From the NCBI GenBank assembly GCA_950295325.1, contig OX485803.1, forward strand, positions 43,911,554-43,975,553: a DNA stretch of 64,000 nt, given 5' to 3'. Below, piece by piece: positions 36,060 to 49,735 of the stretch (positions are counted from its first letter, which is position 1; the number at the start of each line of letters is the position of its first letter). The notes below the pieces were generated by a model. That model was not told where the DNA came from. It did no database searches and saw only the letters and a program-made list of their open reading frames with translations. Both the position numbers and the translations under genes were made by a program. The stretch comes from Polytrichum commune (lineage: Eukaryota; Streptophyta; Polytrichopsida; Polytrichales; Polytrichaceae).

Positions 36060-36300
36060 CACGTGGGATGAAGAAATGGCTTCAAATCCCCTAATTGTGT
36101 GCAAGATTCTATCCATTTGAAGTGGAGAGTCTCTTTTTGGGAAGTTGAACTTAGATCTTTCTTTACAGGGTTAAAGAAGTGATTAATTTCCAATGACTGG
36201 GCATAGTACTGTCTCTGCCATCCATGTAAGGAAAGTGCTTGTACATCAAGCAAAGATTTCAAGACTTCAAAGTTCAATCTCATGCTGAAAGCTGAAGGAA
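36060..36300 (-). other. Exon-like open segment, unidentified
   Basis: On the minus strand about 80 codons are open (36038-36283), including FEVLKSLLDVQALSLHGWQR and KKDLSSTSQKETLHFKWIES. The amino-acid composition is ordinary. It is preceded at about 36295-36312 by a pyrimidine tract and CCTTCAG, which resembles a 3' splice site. I do not recognise the protein. It could be a captured gene fragment or an old exon beside the family B element, or chance. Confidence 0.3.
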
Positions 36301-37974
36301 AAAGGGTTGTAGCTAGGCCAGTAACTTAAACATAGGTACTTGTTGTTTGGGAGTTGATTTTGCCTTCAATTTTAGCCTTCAATGGCAGGCCTCATAACTT
36401 CATTTCCTATTTCACATTTGTAGCTGGTGTCTGACTTGGGGCCGTGAGCCATCTGCAATACAGATCCTCAACGTCCACAAACTACACCACTCTAATTTTA
36501 TGGACATTCCCATATTATTTTGAACATTTATTACCGAAGTTACAAAATGTGTGTGTGTATATATAATTATAGTGGTTGTTGTATGGATGAATAAGCATGT
36601 GTAGATCTGAATTGTAATTTGTAAAGTCGGTGGACCTATACAAAAACAATGTATTTCTTTGAGAGATTTACAAAGTGTCAATTATCATGTTCATCAAGCA
36701 TGGTCCTCATATTTAATATCAATGGGTCCACGTTGTAGAATTGAACATACTCTGAAAGACTTCCAACATGCCATGAGGAGGTGGATACATACTAGGGACA
36801 TGACAAGAGTAACTAGGGTTGTACGTTGTTGTCTTGTGCGATGGTGCATGGTGTGGGCCATATTAAAGGATTGCCTAAGGCAAGTCACATTATACATTTA
36901 CTATAATTTGTTTCCCAACACCCACCATGGGTGCAGTAATAGCAAGCACTCTATAAGTTTGTTGTTGATCCATCTTGGTATCACTGGACTAATTTGAGGT
37001 CTCTTATCCCAATTCAGGTGCCAATTAGACTCCAAATAATAATTTGCCATAACATTCGTCAGTGGAGGTTGGGGGTCAGGGTTTGGCACTTGCTATAGGC
37101 TATACTTGGCAGCCCCCCTTTGGTCCACATTGCGTCCATCAGATTGGAGAACCAGGACGATCCCCCCATGTTTGGTGGCCACAAGGGTGAATTGTCTCGC
37201 TCGGCTACCTTTTAAAACACACATGTACATGTTGCCTTACGTGGGAGATCGTCGGTTGCTGCTTGTTGACGGTAATAATCATCTTCCACCATGTCATACT
37301 CAATTTGAAATCATATGGAGATTCAAATAACCTGAAATGAATGCATGCATTTTCGCCTCCAGATGCCAGTTCCATCGGACAACGTTTAGCGGCTGAAAAA
37401 GGCTATGTTACACTCCACATAACAATCAACGGTTTCACCCCCCCCCCCTTGGTAAGTGCTGCAAAACAACACCCACATCCGCCCACACTATTTACCATAA
37501 ACAGTGGTGCTGAGGTGGCAACGGCCTTGCTCGTGTATAAACATTTGCCAACTTTTCCATGCATTCGGGTAACACAATGTCCACAATGTCCCAAAGATCT
37601 CATGAAATGAAATGGGCTACTCCACGCATCATTTGAAAGCTCCTCCAATGCACAAAAATGTTTGAAGGGGATCGATTCCCATGCATGCATAGCTTTTTCC
37701 AGGCAATGATTTTGACAATGAATAGCAACAGTAGTAGCTGCATGCCCGAGTCTGGATAGGTTACTCGAAGCTGCAATTGTCGTTATGAACTTCAGATAGA
37801 TTCAGAGACTGCCTAATAGACACTGTATCTTATATACCTACTATACAAAATTCACACTCTCATTCTACCTCTACTTCACCACGACATGTGTATGTTCATT
37901 CGCCTTTATTGAGGCCCCCGTAACCATCTCTCATAAAAGTTCCATGAAAAGAAAAAGAAAAAAGTCCGTGGAGC
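36301..37974. other. No recognisable gene; C11 tract
   Basis: A C11 run lies at 37438-37448. The open frames at 36659-36997 and 37341-37610 (+) have no known motif and overlap open frames on the other strand. Confidence 0.45.
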
Positions 37975-38200
37975 ACTATGTTGCTTGGAATATGACTGAA
38001 TGTAAGGTGGTAGATGTGTGTTAATGGGGATGCTTTTCTCTTTGCACCTACTTTTATAGGATATGAAACACTCTCGCGATTAGTGCAAGATAATTAGCAA
38101 CTTAACGTTGTGTTTAAAGTCATTTTCCCTCATAGATCCACATCCTAATTGCTTACCACTCAAATATAGGTGTTTGATTTAATGTAGTTTTAGATTAACA
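37975..38200. repeat. Dispersed repeat D, copy 3
   Basis: Contains CTACTTTTATAGGATATGAA, GATTAGTGCAAGATAATTAG and TTACCACTCAAATATAGGTG in the same order as other family D copies. Confidence 0.5.
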
Positions 38201-39781
38201 CACATCTACTCTTATTCTGGCAAAATCAAGTAGACTCTACCTTTTCTCACATCATCTTTCTTTCTTTCCATTCTTTCTTATATTATGCTCTTTATAAAGA
38301 AAAGTCGAAGCATGACATAATCAATCAATATAAAACATGTGTGCAACTACTATAGTAGTCAAACAATTAATGTAAATTTGCTTAATCTAATCTATATCAT
38401 TACTCAATTAAATAACCCCCCCCCCCAAACTTTGGGTCTTGGGCAATTTGTAACCTACTCTATTCGAAATTACTTCTTTGTGATGCTAGTATTTTCCCTA
38501 TCTAGGTATGAATTCGGAAATCCACATGGCTTTAACTAGGAATAGAAAGAGAATACCAAACTTAAATGAATTGATGTTAATATGTTATGAGGGTTTACGT
38601 TCATGAATTACCACAAAAATGAAATATCAAGTAGTTGGAGTTTTTTTAATTTGAAAGTTGTTGACATGGTAATTCATATTGGATATTTTGGTTTGATACA
38701 AGTGGATATTGGTTTAAAAAGCACATTCATAAAAGCATCCAAGGATTTGTGTGATACCATGGAATTTTTCAATGGGTATATGTGCAATTACAAAATGGAT
38801 GACAACAACAGCTGAAAGATGAATTACTAACCTAGATAATTGCACAACATTAGTATCTACACTAAATAGTCCTATTAGTGTGGGTGGAAAACTAGTGTGG
38901 AAACGTTTAACGTGGACAATACTAGTTTTCTAGTCAAGGTGGAAATTACATAGGTTCAAGACCATGGTCTAATAAAGACTTCCGACCAACTATTTGAATA
39001 TCAACTATAAGAGAAAAGAAGGACAAATAATTTTAAAAAATCACCCACATTACTTTTCTAGAAAACAAAATTTTAGTTGGTATGACACCGGAATCAACTT
39101 TCAAGACCCTGAATTAGTCTAGTTCAAGTTATTCAAGGGATGAATAGGCAATAAACCTAGAGGGGGTCAAGTGTTTATGTTGTATGGATGAGAGGTGCGC
39201 TCATATGTGATAATTATGTCTCTCTTTGTAGATTTCTAGTCCACAAAAACTTCTAGGAAGATATACTCAAAGTTGGACAAACATTGCAATGATATTCTTT
39301 GGTTTCAATTTTAATGCTCATAAATAAATAAATAAATAACCAATGCCATGAAATCTGATGTGAATTTGAGCCCGTTGGCCCTACCCTACTCAAGAATTCT
39401 CTTGGTGCATGGTGGGGTTTATTGCCTACTTTGCGGTGGTTGGGCTCTTGGCTTCCTATCTAGCTAGCTCATTTTTTCCATCAAGTAGAGAGAACATTTC
39501 ACAGTTGGATTTGAACTGCCAACCACTCCATTCGAAAATGGATACCTCTCCACTATCACCCGGTAGTTTAGGGTCATTGTGGACCTAGATTCTCATACAA
39601 GAAATTGAAGTTACATCTTTGAAATGGGAATTTTTGGTAATAGTCATAGCAATATAATCTAGATACATCCAAGGTAAGATAATTGCAAAACAAAAGTGTA
39701 AAAAGTAAAACTACATAAGTTTTAAAAAGGGCATGGTATGGTTAGTGAATAGGTGGGGTTCACAACCATCACAAAAACACT
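38201..39781. other. No recognisable feature
   Basis: AT-rich spacer with a C11 run at 38416-38426. A passage at about 39500-39565 has a superficial resemblance to an inverted tRNA T-arm but does not fold as a tRNA. Confidence 0.45.
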
Positions 39782-40000
39782 GCACACTAATGATCCCAAT
39801 TAGTGTGTGTTACTATTCGGAGCTTCAACTATTTGATGAGAAAGTAATATTTTACCATGCAAAGTCGTTTATGTTCAATGTCCAAACAACCTATAGAACT
39901 TTTGTTAGTAGGAATTAAACTCATGAGTAAGATGTTATTGCAATGTGTAACTCCAGATGGTAACACACATTAATTGGGTAAAGAATATAGTGTGAATAAA
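39782..40000. mobile_element. MITE, TTAGTG-type TIRs, copy 3
   Basis: The left end CACACTAATGATCCCAATTA continues GTGTGTGTTACTATTCGGAG. The right end has the inverse GTAACTCCAGATGGTAACAC followed by ACATTAATTGGGT. The interior (AAACTCATGAGTAAGATGTT) matches copy 1 (GAACTCCCGAGTAAGACGTT). About 219 bp, noncoding. Confidence 0.65.
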
Positions 40001-42768
40001 ACCATCTAACATGGTATTCGTGAAAACGTCACATGGCACGCAAAAATGTCGCAAATGTCATTTCTCAAATACAAGGAAGGTTGACTTGAATTGGTCTTTG
40101 AAGGCAACTTTTGTCAACTACATTTGGATGTTTTTATATAATGCTAGTAGCATGTGAAAATGGTAACAAGGGAAGTAGTCTTTTTATATCATGAATGTTA
40201 TGTTCTTCATTGTTACTTCAAACACTCTTGATAGCAATCAAAACATAACAACCATGATAATAAATAAATAAAATAAACAAATAAAAAACTTGCTTACCTT
40301 AAGATAAGTGGGCCTAAAGTGCACAACTTGTTTGATGCACCCGCTCCTAGGATATTAACTTGCATACAATCATGACAATATGATTAGCAAATTTGAATCA
40401 ATACTATAGTCATGCTCCTCTTAATTTTTGGGTCTCTTCTAGATAAATTTGTCATTTTCAAAGTAAATATTATATTTCTTCTTGACTAATCATATGGGAT
40501 CATACCCTACTCCCAACACCCGGCCCGATTGCTTTAATTGTTGTTTTTCCTTAAAGTTTTGGCATCAAATGTTGAGTTGGCTAAAATGCGAGTTTGAGAT
40601 CCTATGCATAAAGTCACCCTTGATTTCTTGATGTTAAAATACCATACTCAAAGAGCAGTATCGGACTACTAAAACTTGGTTTTTTAATTTGTTCTTTCTA
40701 CAATGAGTGAGCCAAGTTGGACCAAGCTAGCCCTGCATAAGCCAATTAGGACTAGGATAAAATTGACTAGAAACTAAAAATGAATGCTCTTGACAATTTG
40801 ACACCAAAATGCACTATCATCTTAAAATGTGCTCACTAATATGCTCTTTGCAACACACTTGTGTGTGACAAAGAAACTCTATTCTTCAAGTCAATCTTGC
40901 CATAGTTTTTATATTCCAATTTGCCCTTGTTCAGATCTTCAAGAGTGTAAACTCAAAATGCTAGCTTCATTAAACTCAAAATGCCTTCAATCAATGTCCC
41001 TAAGCAATATCCTACCATGACCGAGAACGTGTGTAGACCTTCATTCTTAAGCTTTCTTATAAAAACACAAAAGCCTTGAATCTCACTTTTATGTACCCTA
41101 AAGCTCACTTTCACATGAGAGAGAGAGAGTTCTTGACACACATAGTCAAAATTTTGAATCATACTAGAGCTCACTTAAACAAAAGGCATCTATAGACAAT
41201 AGAAGACTCGAAGAATGCATAGGTTGACATATCATTACTCAAAGTTGGGGGAGTATTCCCTCTCTAGACATAAGTGTCTCAGTTAGTCTACATTTTCATA
41301 ATTATTTCAATATAAGTGAGCTTCATATTGCCCATAATGAATGGGATGGCTAAATCAATTTACCAACCTGGTTCGAAGAGATGGCCAACATGTACCTAGG
41401 CTCCTCCTAGTTGGGACCGAGCCCCATGTGTCAATCCATAATGGGTTGTTGTTGGCAGTATAGGTCCACCTAGGTCCTAGCCCAAGCCTAGCCCCCATGC
41501 AACATCCTCAAAATGGGCAGGACATGCACGTTACATGCGGACTGAACTCACTTAATTTGGAAAACATTAAAAGAGGTTTCTTTGTGACACACCTACACCC
41601 CATGCACTTGGTTCATGGATACTTATAACTGCCAACTCGAACTCAAGTATCTAAGCTACAGTGCTAAGGAGGAACATTATATAAACGTTGTCATGTCCCG
41701 GAATAATGGAGGTATAATCCATAACATGCTCATGGCCCCGCAATGCCTAAGCAAGGCTTTAAGTAATGTTATGGAAATGGGGTGGAAATGGAGGGAGAGA
41801 AAGAAGTACACAATTACAAGAAAAGAGGAAGGCACGAAGGATAGGAGAGAAAAAAAAGTTGTTGTTAGACTATATTAGTGTCAAAATGCCAATAATGTGT
41901 TACCTCGGTGAATTTCTCTCCATCCAAGCACTTATGAGGTTATTGCTAAGAGAGAGGCCACTACTGGAATCCTAATCGATACGCAGTAGAGGTGAATCAA
42001 CTACATACATACAAACACACAAGGGGTGGATATTAATATGATATCAAGTGCACAAAAGAGAGAAAGACATTGAAATTATCGCATGTGAGCATATATACCT
42101 CTCTCATCCATCCAACATGTAAACTTGAACCCCTGTACGTTTTTGTGCTTGCTCCATCTCAAATGACTTGAACTAGACTCATTCGAAACCAACGAGCGAA
42201 TTCCGGTGTCAAATAAACTAGAAACAACAACAACAACATCTAGGGCTTGTGCATAGAACATCATTTAGGGTTTTTATGTTGCATGCATGAGAGGTACGCT
42301 CGTGTGTGATAATGCCCTATCTCTCCCACTGAAAGAAGAGGTAGGGAAGTAAAGTAAACCTAGGTTGCTTAGTGGGCGTCCTACCAAAGAAAACGTCCCT
42401 TGCTTTGGTGGTAGAAAACAGCAGATCGTTGGAGGTATAGTCAAAACCTGAGCAGCTTTTTGGGTTTCTTTGCATGAGAATCACCATGTCCGTGCTTTTG
42501 TGCAACAACAGCTCTGACACTTCTCTGGCACACACACAGATAATTCATTCCTAAGCCAAAGGCTGTTGGAAGTTACAATAAGTACTTCTTACATACTTGT
42601 AACTTATCACTTGGGTTTCTCTGGCACTAACTAAGTTAGCCAAACTTAACCCTTAGCCCCTAAGCGTTTCGAAGGTATAAACGATCAAATTTGTTTATGT
42701 TTCAAAATTACTTTATTCAATTCAATGATTTTTTTTCAAAATGATGTTTGAATATAGTATTGTAATCT
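40001..42768. other. No recognisable gene; possible repeat D fragment
   Basis: A weak family D copy is at about 40295-40440 (CGCTCCTAGGATATTAACTT, ATATGATTAGCAAATTTGAA). The remainder is AT-rich with no recognised protein. Two stretches sharing ATGAGAGGT.CGCTC (about 39190-39210 and 42287-42305) hint at another diverged repeat. Confidence 0.4.
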
Positions 42769-42777
42769 ATGATTTTG

Positions 42778-43144
42778 GCCCTAGGCTAGATTACATCTTC
42801 ATTCGGCTAGGCCCCGTCTTTCCCATGTCTTCTTCATTGCCCGGTCTTCCTACCCGCACCTGCGTGGGAACTCCTTCTTGTTGGAAACCAATGTGACAAT
42901 ACCCGGTCAAGATTACAAATATTCAAATTGGCATCACTTTCATTATTCCCAATTTAATTGATGGAGTTCCTTCACATGCCAAAGGAGCTTAATGGTTTAA
43001 GTGACCGGGCGCTTAATGGCTTAAGTGACTAGATATTGTCACATTGGTTCCCAACGAGGAAGAGTTCCCACGCAAATGCAGGTAGTGAAGGAGGTGTGGG
43101 AGGGGCAGGGGGCGGCTGAATGAAGATGTGATCCAGCCCAAGGC
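42778..43144. mobile_element. Mutator-like MITE with 9-bp TSD, copy 1
   Basis: A perfect 9-bp direct repeat ATGATTTTG flanks the element (42769-42777 and 43145-43153). The two ends are long imperfect inverted repeats of roughly 120-135 bp, beginning GCCCTAGGCTAGATTACATC and ending GATGTGATCCAGCCCAAGGC. They share inner words such as GTGGGAACTCCTTCTTGTTG and CAATGTGACAATACCCGGTC with their inverses. Long TIRs and a 9-bp duplication are typical of Mutator-like elements. There is no coding sequence. A second copy lies at 50964-51324. Confidence 0.8.
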
Positions 43145-43153
43145 ATGATTTTG

Positions 43154-44405
43154 GTGCAATCTCCCTTGCTTTTTTTAAAAACAATTTTATATTTAATATG
43201 GTGTCATCAATGTTAGATAATATGATAATTTTTCTCTTTTCTATTTGATATAAGATAATGTACTAAAAAAACTCGTGATTTTAAAATGATTTGAAACTTG
43301 TTGAGGGCTCATAGAAATTGTGTGCATAGGTCGTACACTGAGTCCCTTAGACGTTCAAGGGGTTAAGTTACGCCCTTAAGCGCCCAAGAGGCTCAAACTG
43401 GGCCTCTTCATACACAAAAGTATGTATTTGAGCTTCATACTTTGACTTGCAACTAGTTGTGTAAAACATAACCCTATCTACAAAAATCGACTCTTTCTTG
43501 AAGTGCAATTTTCAAATTAGTTGAATACCTTGATTCATTGAAGATTTAGGTTCATGTACACAACATGAGTGCCCTTGACATACTAAAAATCTATAGGTAC
43601 ATGCTTCTTGTATTTTGATCATCAACATCACATATGACAATGTACTAAATAGTATCTCAAACCTCCAAATCAAATAAATATACAATATTAAGACTTGGTG
43701 ATGCTTGTAGAAAGTGTGTGTATATGCCATACATAAGTCAATTGTATAGTCATCATAAGTGGGGACCAACTCAAGCTTGTTAAGGGAATCTATGAAGAAA
43801 CTCTTGCATTTGCCATTCTTGACACGTGTGGCAGTGACTTAAGAAAAGAAAAGATACTATGGAGGGAAGATGTTTTGCCCTATTCCAAAACAACAAAACT
43901 TTAAAAGAAAATAAATTAAGCTATTTTCTTGAGTTTAATATTATTTGGGGAGTTGAGAAGTGGTGAGAGAGGAGCAAAGAGATGCATGTGCACATAGGTG
44001 GCAAAGGTAAAGAGATTTACAAAGATGAAACATGTGAACGCCCAAATCTCAAAGAAACTCTCCAAGACTTTTCCGGTTACATTCACACATTACACTAATA
44101 AAGGCATGGTGACCCCAAGTCATCCCCCACACTTTACACTTAACTCTATTGAGCCCTTATGATGTCCTTGAAGGGTTAACCCTAATTTAACTCCCCTCTC
44201 GGTTGCTTTCCAATTTAGGCACTTTGGAGATGACTTTGCATCGAAGCCATGTGCAACGAATTGTAGCGAATTCTTCAACAAACGCCGTGGTACCCAACAA
44301 TTTTGGTTGTTGTATGTTCCACATGCTTGAAACACAATGAGTGCTTACGTTACCACATTGTGAAGGCAACATTCAAAATGAAAATAATTACCAGCCAGCA
44401 TTCAA
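43154..44405. other. No recognisable feature
   Basis: AT-rich spacer with short open frames only. Nothing is identified. Confidence 0.45.
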
Positions 44406-44731
44406 ACTACACTAAATATGATATTTAGTGTTCGATACACTAAATACGAACGCATACACTAAATGTCAATAACCCGATAAAAGTAAGTAACCTTAAATGT
44501 AAATTCAAACACTAAATATCAACTATGGTGATTTGTGGAAGTTACATGTTTGAATTTAGTGTCAGTAAGGATATGAAAAAAATATGATGATAATAAAAGG
44601 AGAATTCTAGCATATCTTCTAGCATATCTTCTAAGATTAATTGTCAAGGAATTGAAAATTAGTGTTGAGCAGGGTAGGGTGGTAACAATATTAAATATAA
44701 TCAAATGCTAAATATCATATTTAGTGTAGTT
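44406..44731. mobile_element. MITE with perfect 24-bp TIRs
   Basis: The left end AACTACACTAAATATGATAT (continuing TTAG) at 44406-44429 is an exact inverse of the right end at 44708-44731. Extra CACTAAAT words repeat inside the left part. It is 326 bp and noncoding. The terminal theme resembles the elements at 27838 and 59759, so these may form one superfamily. No clear target duplication is visible. Confidence 0.75.
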
Positions 44732-44769
44732 ATGAAGCCAATTTCCTGAAATAAAGTTACGAGGTTAAT

Positions 44770-45030
44770 AAGGTAAGTGGTCCTAACACATGCGCTTCTA
44801 GCTTTGCGCCCACTTCCAAGGTGTAGGATTAGTGCGAGGTGATTAGCAAACCAAATTGGGCTACAACCATTTTTTCTCACATGTCAACTATCGAGTTTAG
44901 AATGGTTAGTAGATTTTGAGCACATAATTCAATTTTTATACATATTAAATACGTGTTTTGTTTTGTTCATTTTGTTTTACTTGTTCTTAGAGCCACATTT
45001 GATGACATACCACTCAAACATGGATTTCAC
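44770..45030. repeat. Dispersed repeat D, copy 4
   Basis: Contains AGTGGTCCTAACACATGCGC, GATTAGTGCGAGGTGATTAG, CAAACCAAATTGGGCTACAA and ATACCACTCAAACATGGATT, collinear with 34370-34745. Confidence 0.5.
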
Positions 45031-46721
45031 GTCCTCGGATGGTGATGTCACAACATACCCAAATATAACATTGGGATTGTTTTAAATGTATAAGAATAAA
45101 AATAGAGCTACATGGTGGGAAAGTGGAGTGCATTAGATAGAGGGGCATAATGAATTAATAGAGGTGTAGCAGTTGGTTCAAGTGAGTTCAAGGAATTACT
45201 TGAAAGGGAAACCATCTACAACACTTAAGGTTTACCATTACAAAAAAAAAAAAAACCCGTGTTGTTGGACATATACCACATACATCTTGACAACGTCCAT
45301 TTAGACATTTGTGCATTCAAGTAGAAATGTCAATAAGTAGCCAAATTAGGCCCATTTACCTCATACCACTTTCACATGGGATTAAGATTCATGACATCTA
45401 CCATTAGGTGTGTGATAAAGACTTGCTTCTTCTAAGTTTATTGCTGATTTATTTCCATTGGGTACCATTTATTTGAATTGATGTTAATTTATCTAAAAAC
45501 AAAATTTCACACCTTATACAATGTTTCTCTAGTTGTCACCTTCCCCCATGGTTCTAGAGGCCATGAAACTTTGCCCCTCTAATTGAAGGGCTCACCTACC
45601 CTTGGGAATATTTCGGGGGGGGGGACTTGGAGGGATCTTTGGGGGCCTAGGTGGTGGAATAAAATAAATTCAACTTTAGGCACATGACTAAAGAACAATG
45701 CATGTTTCCAGGGAGGACATATATTACAACAAATTGGACCATTTGGTACACTATGAGAGCTTCATGGAACAATGATGTAGAGATTCACATAACACATTAA
45801 ACAAAAGAGAGCTTGATGAGTCATTATGATGAACACCTCAACAAACACCTACAAATGATATTGGTGGTGATATTTATTTTATGCATGGCATGGTCCCGAT
45901 TTCCTCCCTATAGCATTGACAAGGCCATAGGATCGCTGGATTTGCTACTCATTAAATATGGGAATCTTGTGATCCAGTGGTGCATTTGCAACTGTCCCAC
46001 TAGGCAATAGGGCTCTATGGACACCATAAATATCTAGGTGGAGGTGTTGTTATTGGCTTAATCCAAGGACACTCCACATGTTTGTCATGGTCACCTTATG
46101 AACCAAAGGGTTGCAAAGGTTAGGTCATGCTTATTAACCATTCAATTTTCTTCTTACACATTCATTATAACCGCTCACAATTATTATTTGGCCATTTGAT
46201 CAAATATAGACTTTTCACTCTTCCACACGAACTTAGCACACATGTATTGCTACAAATGTAAACTTAAATAATATGTATGTGTAATTACATACATAGTGGC
46301 TTAATATCTCAAGCGCATACATTTCTTACTTTTGTGTATCATACTATAACCACATGTTTATCTCTAATTTTTTTTCTTAAATTATTACCAAATTCATCAT
46401 CAATGAAATTATTCCTAGATGATTGAAATAACAAAAGCATAAAATTATTTCAATCTAAGGGAGCAAGCACGGTCAAGTATATGGGAACAAATGCTCCGCT
46501 ATACTAAAACCATAATGTGTTTGGTGAAACACCTAAAAGTAGCAGCGAAGTGTTGTTTAAATTGGTTTTTTCTTCTTTTCATGGTGCCCTCTATTGTTGT
46601 GTTAGGTACTAAAAAATAAAATATGAAGATGAGATCTTTAGAACTTATCATTAAAAGTACTGCTCAAAAGGTAATGGCTACATTTGGTTTTTGACGTAGA
46701 TTTCATGACCTTCAATTTTTT
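45031..46721. other. No recognisable gene; G10 tract
   Basis: A G10 run lies at 45615-45624. The 65-codon open frame at 45813-46010 has no motif or context to support it. Confidence 0.45.
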
Positions 46722-47062
46722 GAAGTTGGATTTTTCCATGTTCCTTGAATTCATTATAAACTTGAGGGCAACATTACATAAATTTGTAGAAAAAAATTAA
46801 TTTAATGTATTTTTATCATGTTTTAATTTTTTTAACAAGTACGTGTTCAATATATCTACTTGCACCATCTTCTAAAATATAATAAATTTTCTTGAAATTC
46901 TTTTTGACAACATCAATTGCTTGGCTTTGTAGATCAATGTGTTTCTCAAATGTTTGTGGAGTTTTCCTTCACAAAATTCAAAGTTAGTATATAGTTTTGA
47001 ATCACTTTCACTTAAACCTATGCGGGTAATGAAGTTGTGTACTAGATTGTGCTGGCGCCCCT
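46722..47062. repeat. Dispersed repeat F, copy 2
   Basis: Collinear with 11386-11735 in the same orientation, ending near the same word pair (TGTGCT then GC.CCCATGG or GCGCCCCTAAG). The best conserved block is CTTCACAAAATTCAAAGTTA, GTATATAGTTTTGAATC. Confidence 0.65.
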
Positions 47063-48199
47063 AAGTATTGTGAACGTTGGTCAACCAAGTATATCCATTA
47101 GTTAAAAGTTAATATTAATTTGCAAACACCCAGATACGTTTTTTAAGAGATTGGGGCACGCACAAGTAGTTGGGAGTTTAAGAGTGGGGTCCAAGACCTA
47201 AGAAACTCTAAAATCGATAGATCTTATTGGTCAAGAGCAAAATTTTGGTCCCAAGGAGTTTACACTTGAGTTTGAATCGGGATATATCAAAATGAATTGA
47301 CGCTAATATATCTTCACTTTCCCACCTAATCTCAGAGGTCTTCACTCAAGAAAACACTCCTCTTGGTTTGAAAAACCAATCTTTGAGTTTAAGTCCAACC
47401 TTAAGTCTATAAGGAAGGTCCTTTTAGGAGTGTTGTGGAACCCTAGTTTCATAGACCGAGACAATAATGTAAATCCACTCTAAGTTAGGTCACGCGTTGC
47501 TTTGACTTTTCAAGTGGTTTGAAGAAGTTTTGTGAAGTGGGATCAATGTTCTCTCAACATCTCATGATCGCATCTCTCATACTTAACTAACTTAAGTTTG
47601 TTGTTGAGAGAGAGAGAGAAGAAAAAGGGCCTCCCTCAGGTCTACATACATTCAATGCCATGTTGTGGCCGTCTATTCTTCTTTGAAGGACAAAAAAATG
47701 TCAGTGATCTCAAGATTTATGGACTAGATAACCATCGAGAGGAGAGTGGATGACAAGCCATGGAAGTGGAGAGTCATCCACCTTCTCGAGTTGGTTGACT
47801 GGTTTGGCCATGGATGCAAACTATAAGTTATGGAAGAAATGTCATATGCATGGATAGAGAACGCAAGAGAATTATTGTAAGTGTTCTCCACGTGGACGAG
47901 CGACCGGTCATGAAATGGTTTCCATGTCTCTCAATTTCACTAAAATAATTCCTTCTCTATTGAAAACACAAATTGCACTAAGAGTTGATTGTAGTTCCCT
48001 GCATGTGAGGTTGGATGAAAAATTGCACTAAGGTAGGGATATGCCACGCATGTGCCTTTATGTGGACACTCGTCTTAAGCCTTAAAGTCTATGGGGCTCA
48101 TTGTATGTTATCGCAAGAGAGACCCGGAATGAGCATTTTGGACACTTGGAGGTTAATCAAACATCCATATTTGAAAAATACATGGCAAGACTCGTAGTT
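47063..48199. other. No recognisable feature
   Basis: Spacer with a short (GA)n at about 47607-47620. No gene is recognised. Confidence 0.45.
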
Positions 48200-48480
48200 A
48201 AGAATGAGCACCAAAATAACACGTGGTACAATGGGGTTGGATGATGTGCTCAAAATATGCATTGGTTTTATATTTAATATTTGGCAATGTTCTAGGTTCA
48301 ATAGTGAACATGATTGAGAGGGCATGTGGGATCAATTTAAAGACTCGAGAGTAAGAAGTTTTTGGTTTGAACCAATATAAACTTTTGCATCTCTACCATG
48401 ATTATGAAACTTGAAATGAAAGTCTTCATCATTCGCAATTGTTAACTAGTTGCCGATCTAATGGAATGTTTGTGGAGTTT
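48200..48480. repeat. Dispersed repeat E, copy 2
   Basis: Contains AAATAACACGTGGTACAATG, GATGATGTGCTCAAAATATG, ATATAAACTTTTGCATCTC and TATGAAACTTGAAATGAA in the same order as copies at 3976 and 62240. Confidence 0.5.
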
Positions 48481-49735
48481 GAAGTGCCCAAAATAAGGTC
48501 ACGTATTGTAAATTGAACTCAGGCTAACTTGATATTGTGGTGTAGATTTTGAGTTTGATTTTTGTTTGTGTAGACCAAGACAACATATTATGCTCATATC
48601 ACATGTCATTTGTAAGAATGTGTGCACAAAGACTTGCAATACTTTTATTGACACGTGACATGTTGCATGGGACTCATATGGTGGCAATGTGTACTTTGAA
48701 ACTTCTTGACATCAAAGCGTTGGCTTATTGTATGGCACCCCTATTTCTTATTCCTTTCCTAATTTCTTTTTGTTGATGATGAGGTAAGTGAGGTGTTTTA
48801 TAGTGATTGGTGCAATGGGGGGGGGGGATAGTAATATAGTATGTATATCAATGTTTTTGAATGTTTTGGTTGTGTATTGCTCCTCCAACCCTTGTCATGA
48901 TGGTGTCAATAAGTGGGTGAACATTCTATCCTTGGATTCTACTTGGTCTATTTAGTGGGTGTATGTATTGTTGTTTGGATAGCTCTTTCTGTTTATCCAT
49001 CATGTTTGTAAGTGAACTCCATTATTTGACTTGTTGATTAAGGCGTGGGTACGAGAGGTCCATATTGCTTAGGCAGAGTGCGTTTGGTGTATAGAATGTA
49101 TGGTTGTAGCCTTGCGAGTGCATGAACATCGGGTGTTGTTGCATAATGATAAGTATGAGGTAGTGTGTAATTATACATGATTGAAGAGGGTTACGACAAA
49201 CGATGATATTTGTTGTGCAACTTAGGCCTTTGTAAAATTTATTGTTGTATATGCATATTAAGTGTAACCACGTGTCTATGTCATTGTTGCAGCTTAACGC
49301 ATGATTGGAGGTTGTTGTGTTTGGGACCAAAAGAGGTTTTTTCATGGGTTTACCCATGTATTGGACACAAAATGAACTTGGGTCTATCTAGAACCATTTA
49401 GTAACAAAAGTTCAACCTCAAAGTTGCACTGCCCACATCACCCGTCCCATCATATTCATGTTAGACATAGAATAACAACAATGTTTGAGTCCAAAGCATG
49501 AAAAATGTATTGGTGATGATATGGCACCACTTTCTTGCCAAATTCTGTCAATCATGACCCAAGAAATTACTCCACCCAATTTAAGAATCCAAACGTTAAG
49601 CTAGGGTTTAATCTTGACTCCAAAAATAAGGTTGATAACTGGGGGGTTTGGACCTCAAGCTTCTTGCCAATTGGACCCATATCTTAATGTGATTCCACCC
49701 TAAGAAAGATTGACCTCATAGGACCTATATATCTT
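48481..49735. other. Unassigned, G11 tract
   Basis: A G11 run lies at 48817-48827. A 111-codon minus-strand open frame at 49022-49357 lies in G/T-rich + strand sequence like that covering the LINE remnants, but no LINE motif can be recognised, so it is left unassigned. Confidence 0.4.

Noticed and set aside
39500-39565. Possible tRNA on the minus strand
   Set aside because: A GGTTGGCAGTTCAAATCCAA stretch resembles a T arm, but the stem does not pair properly and no acceptor, D or anticodon arms can be formed.
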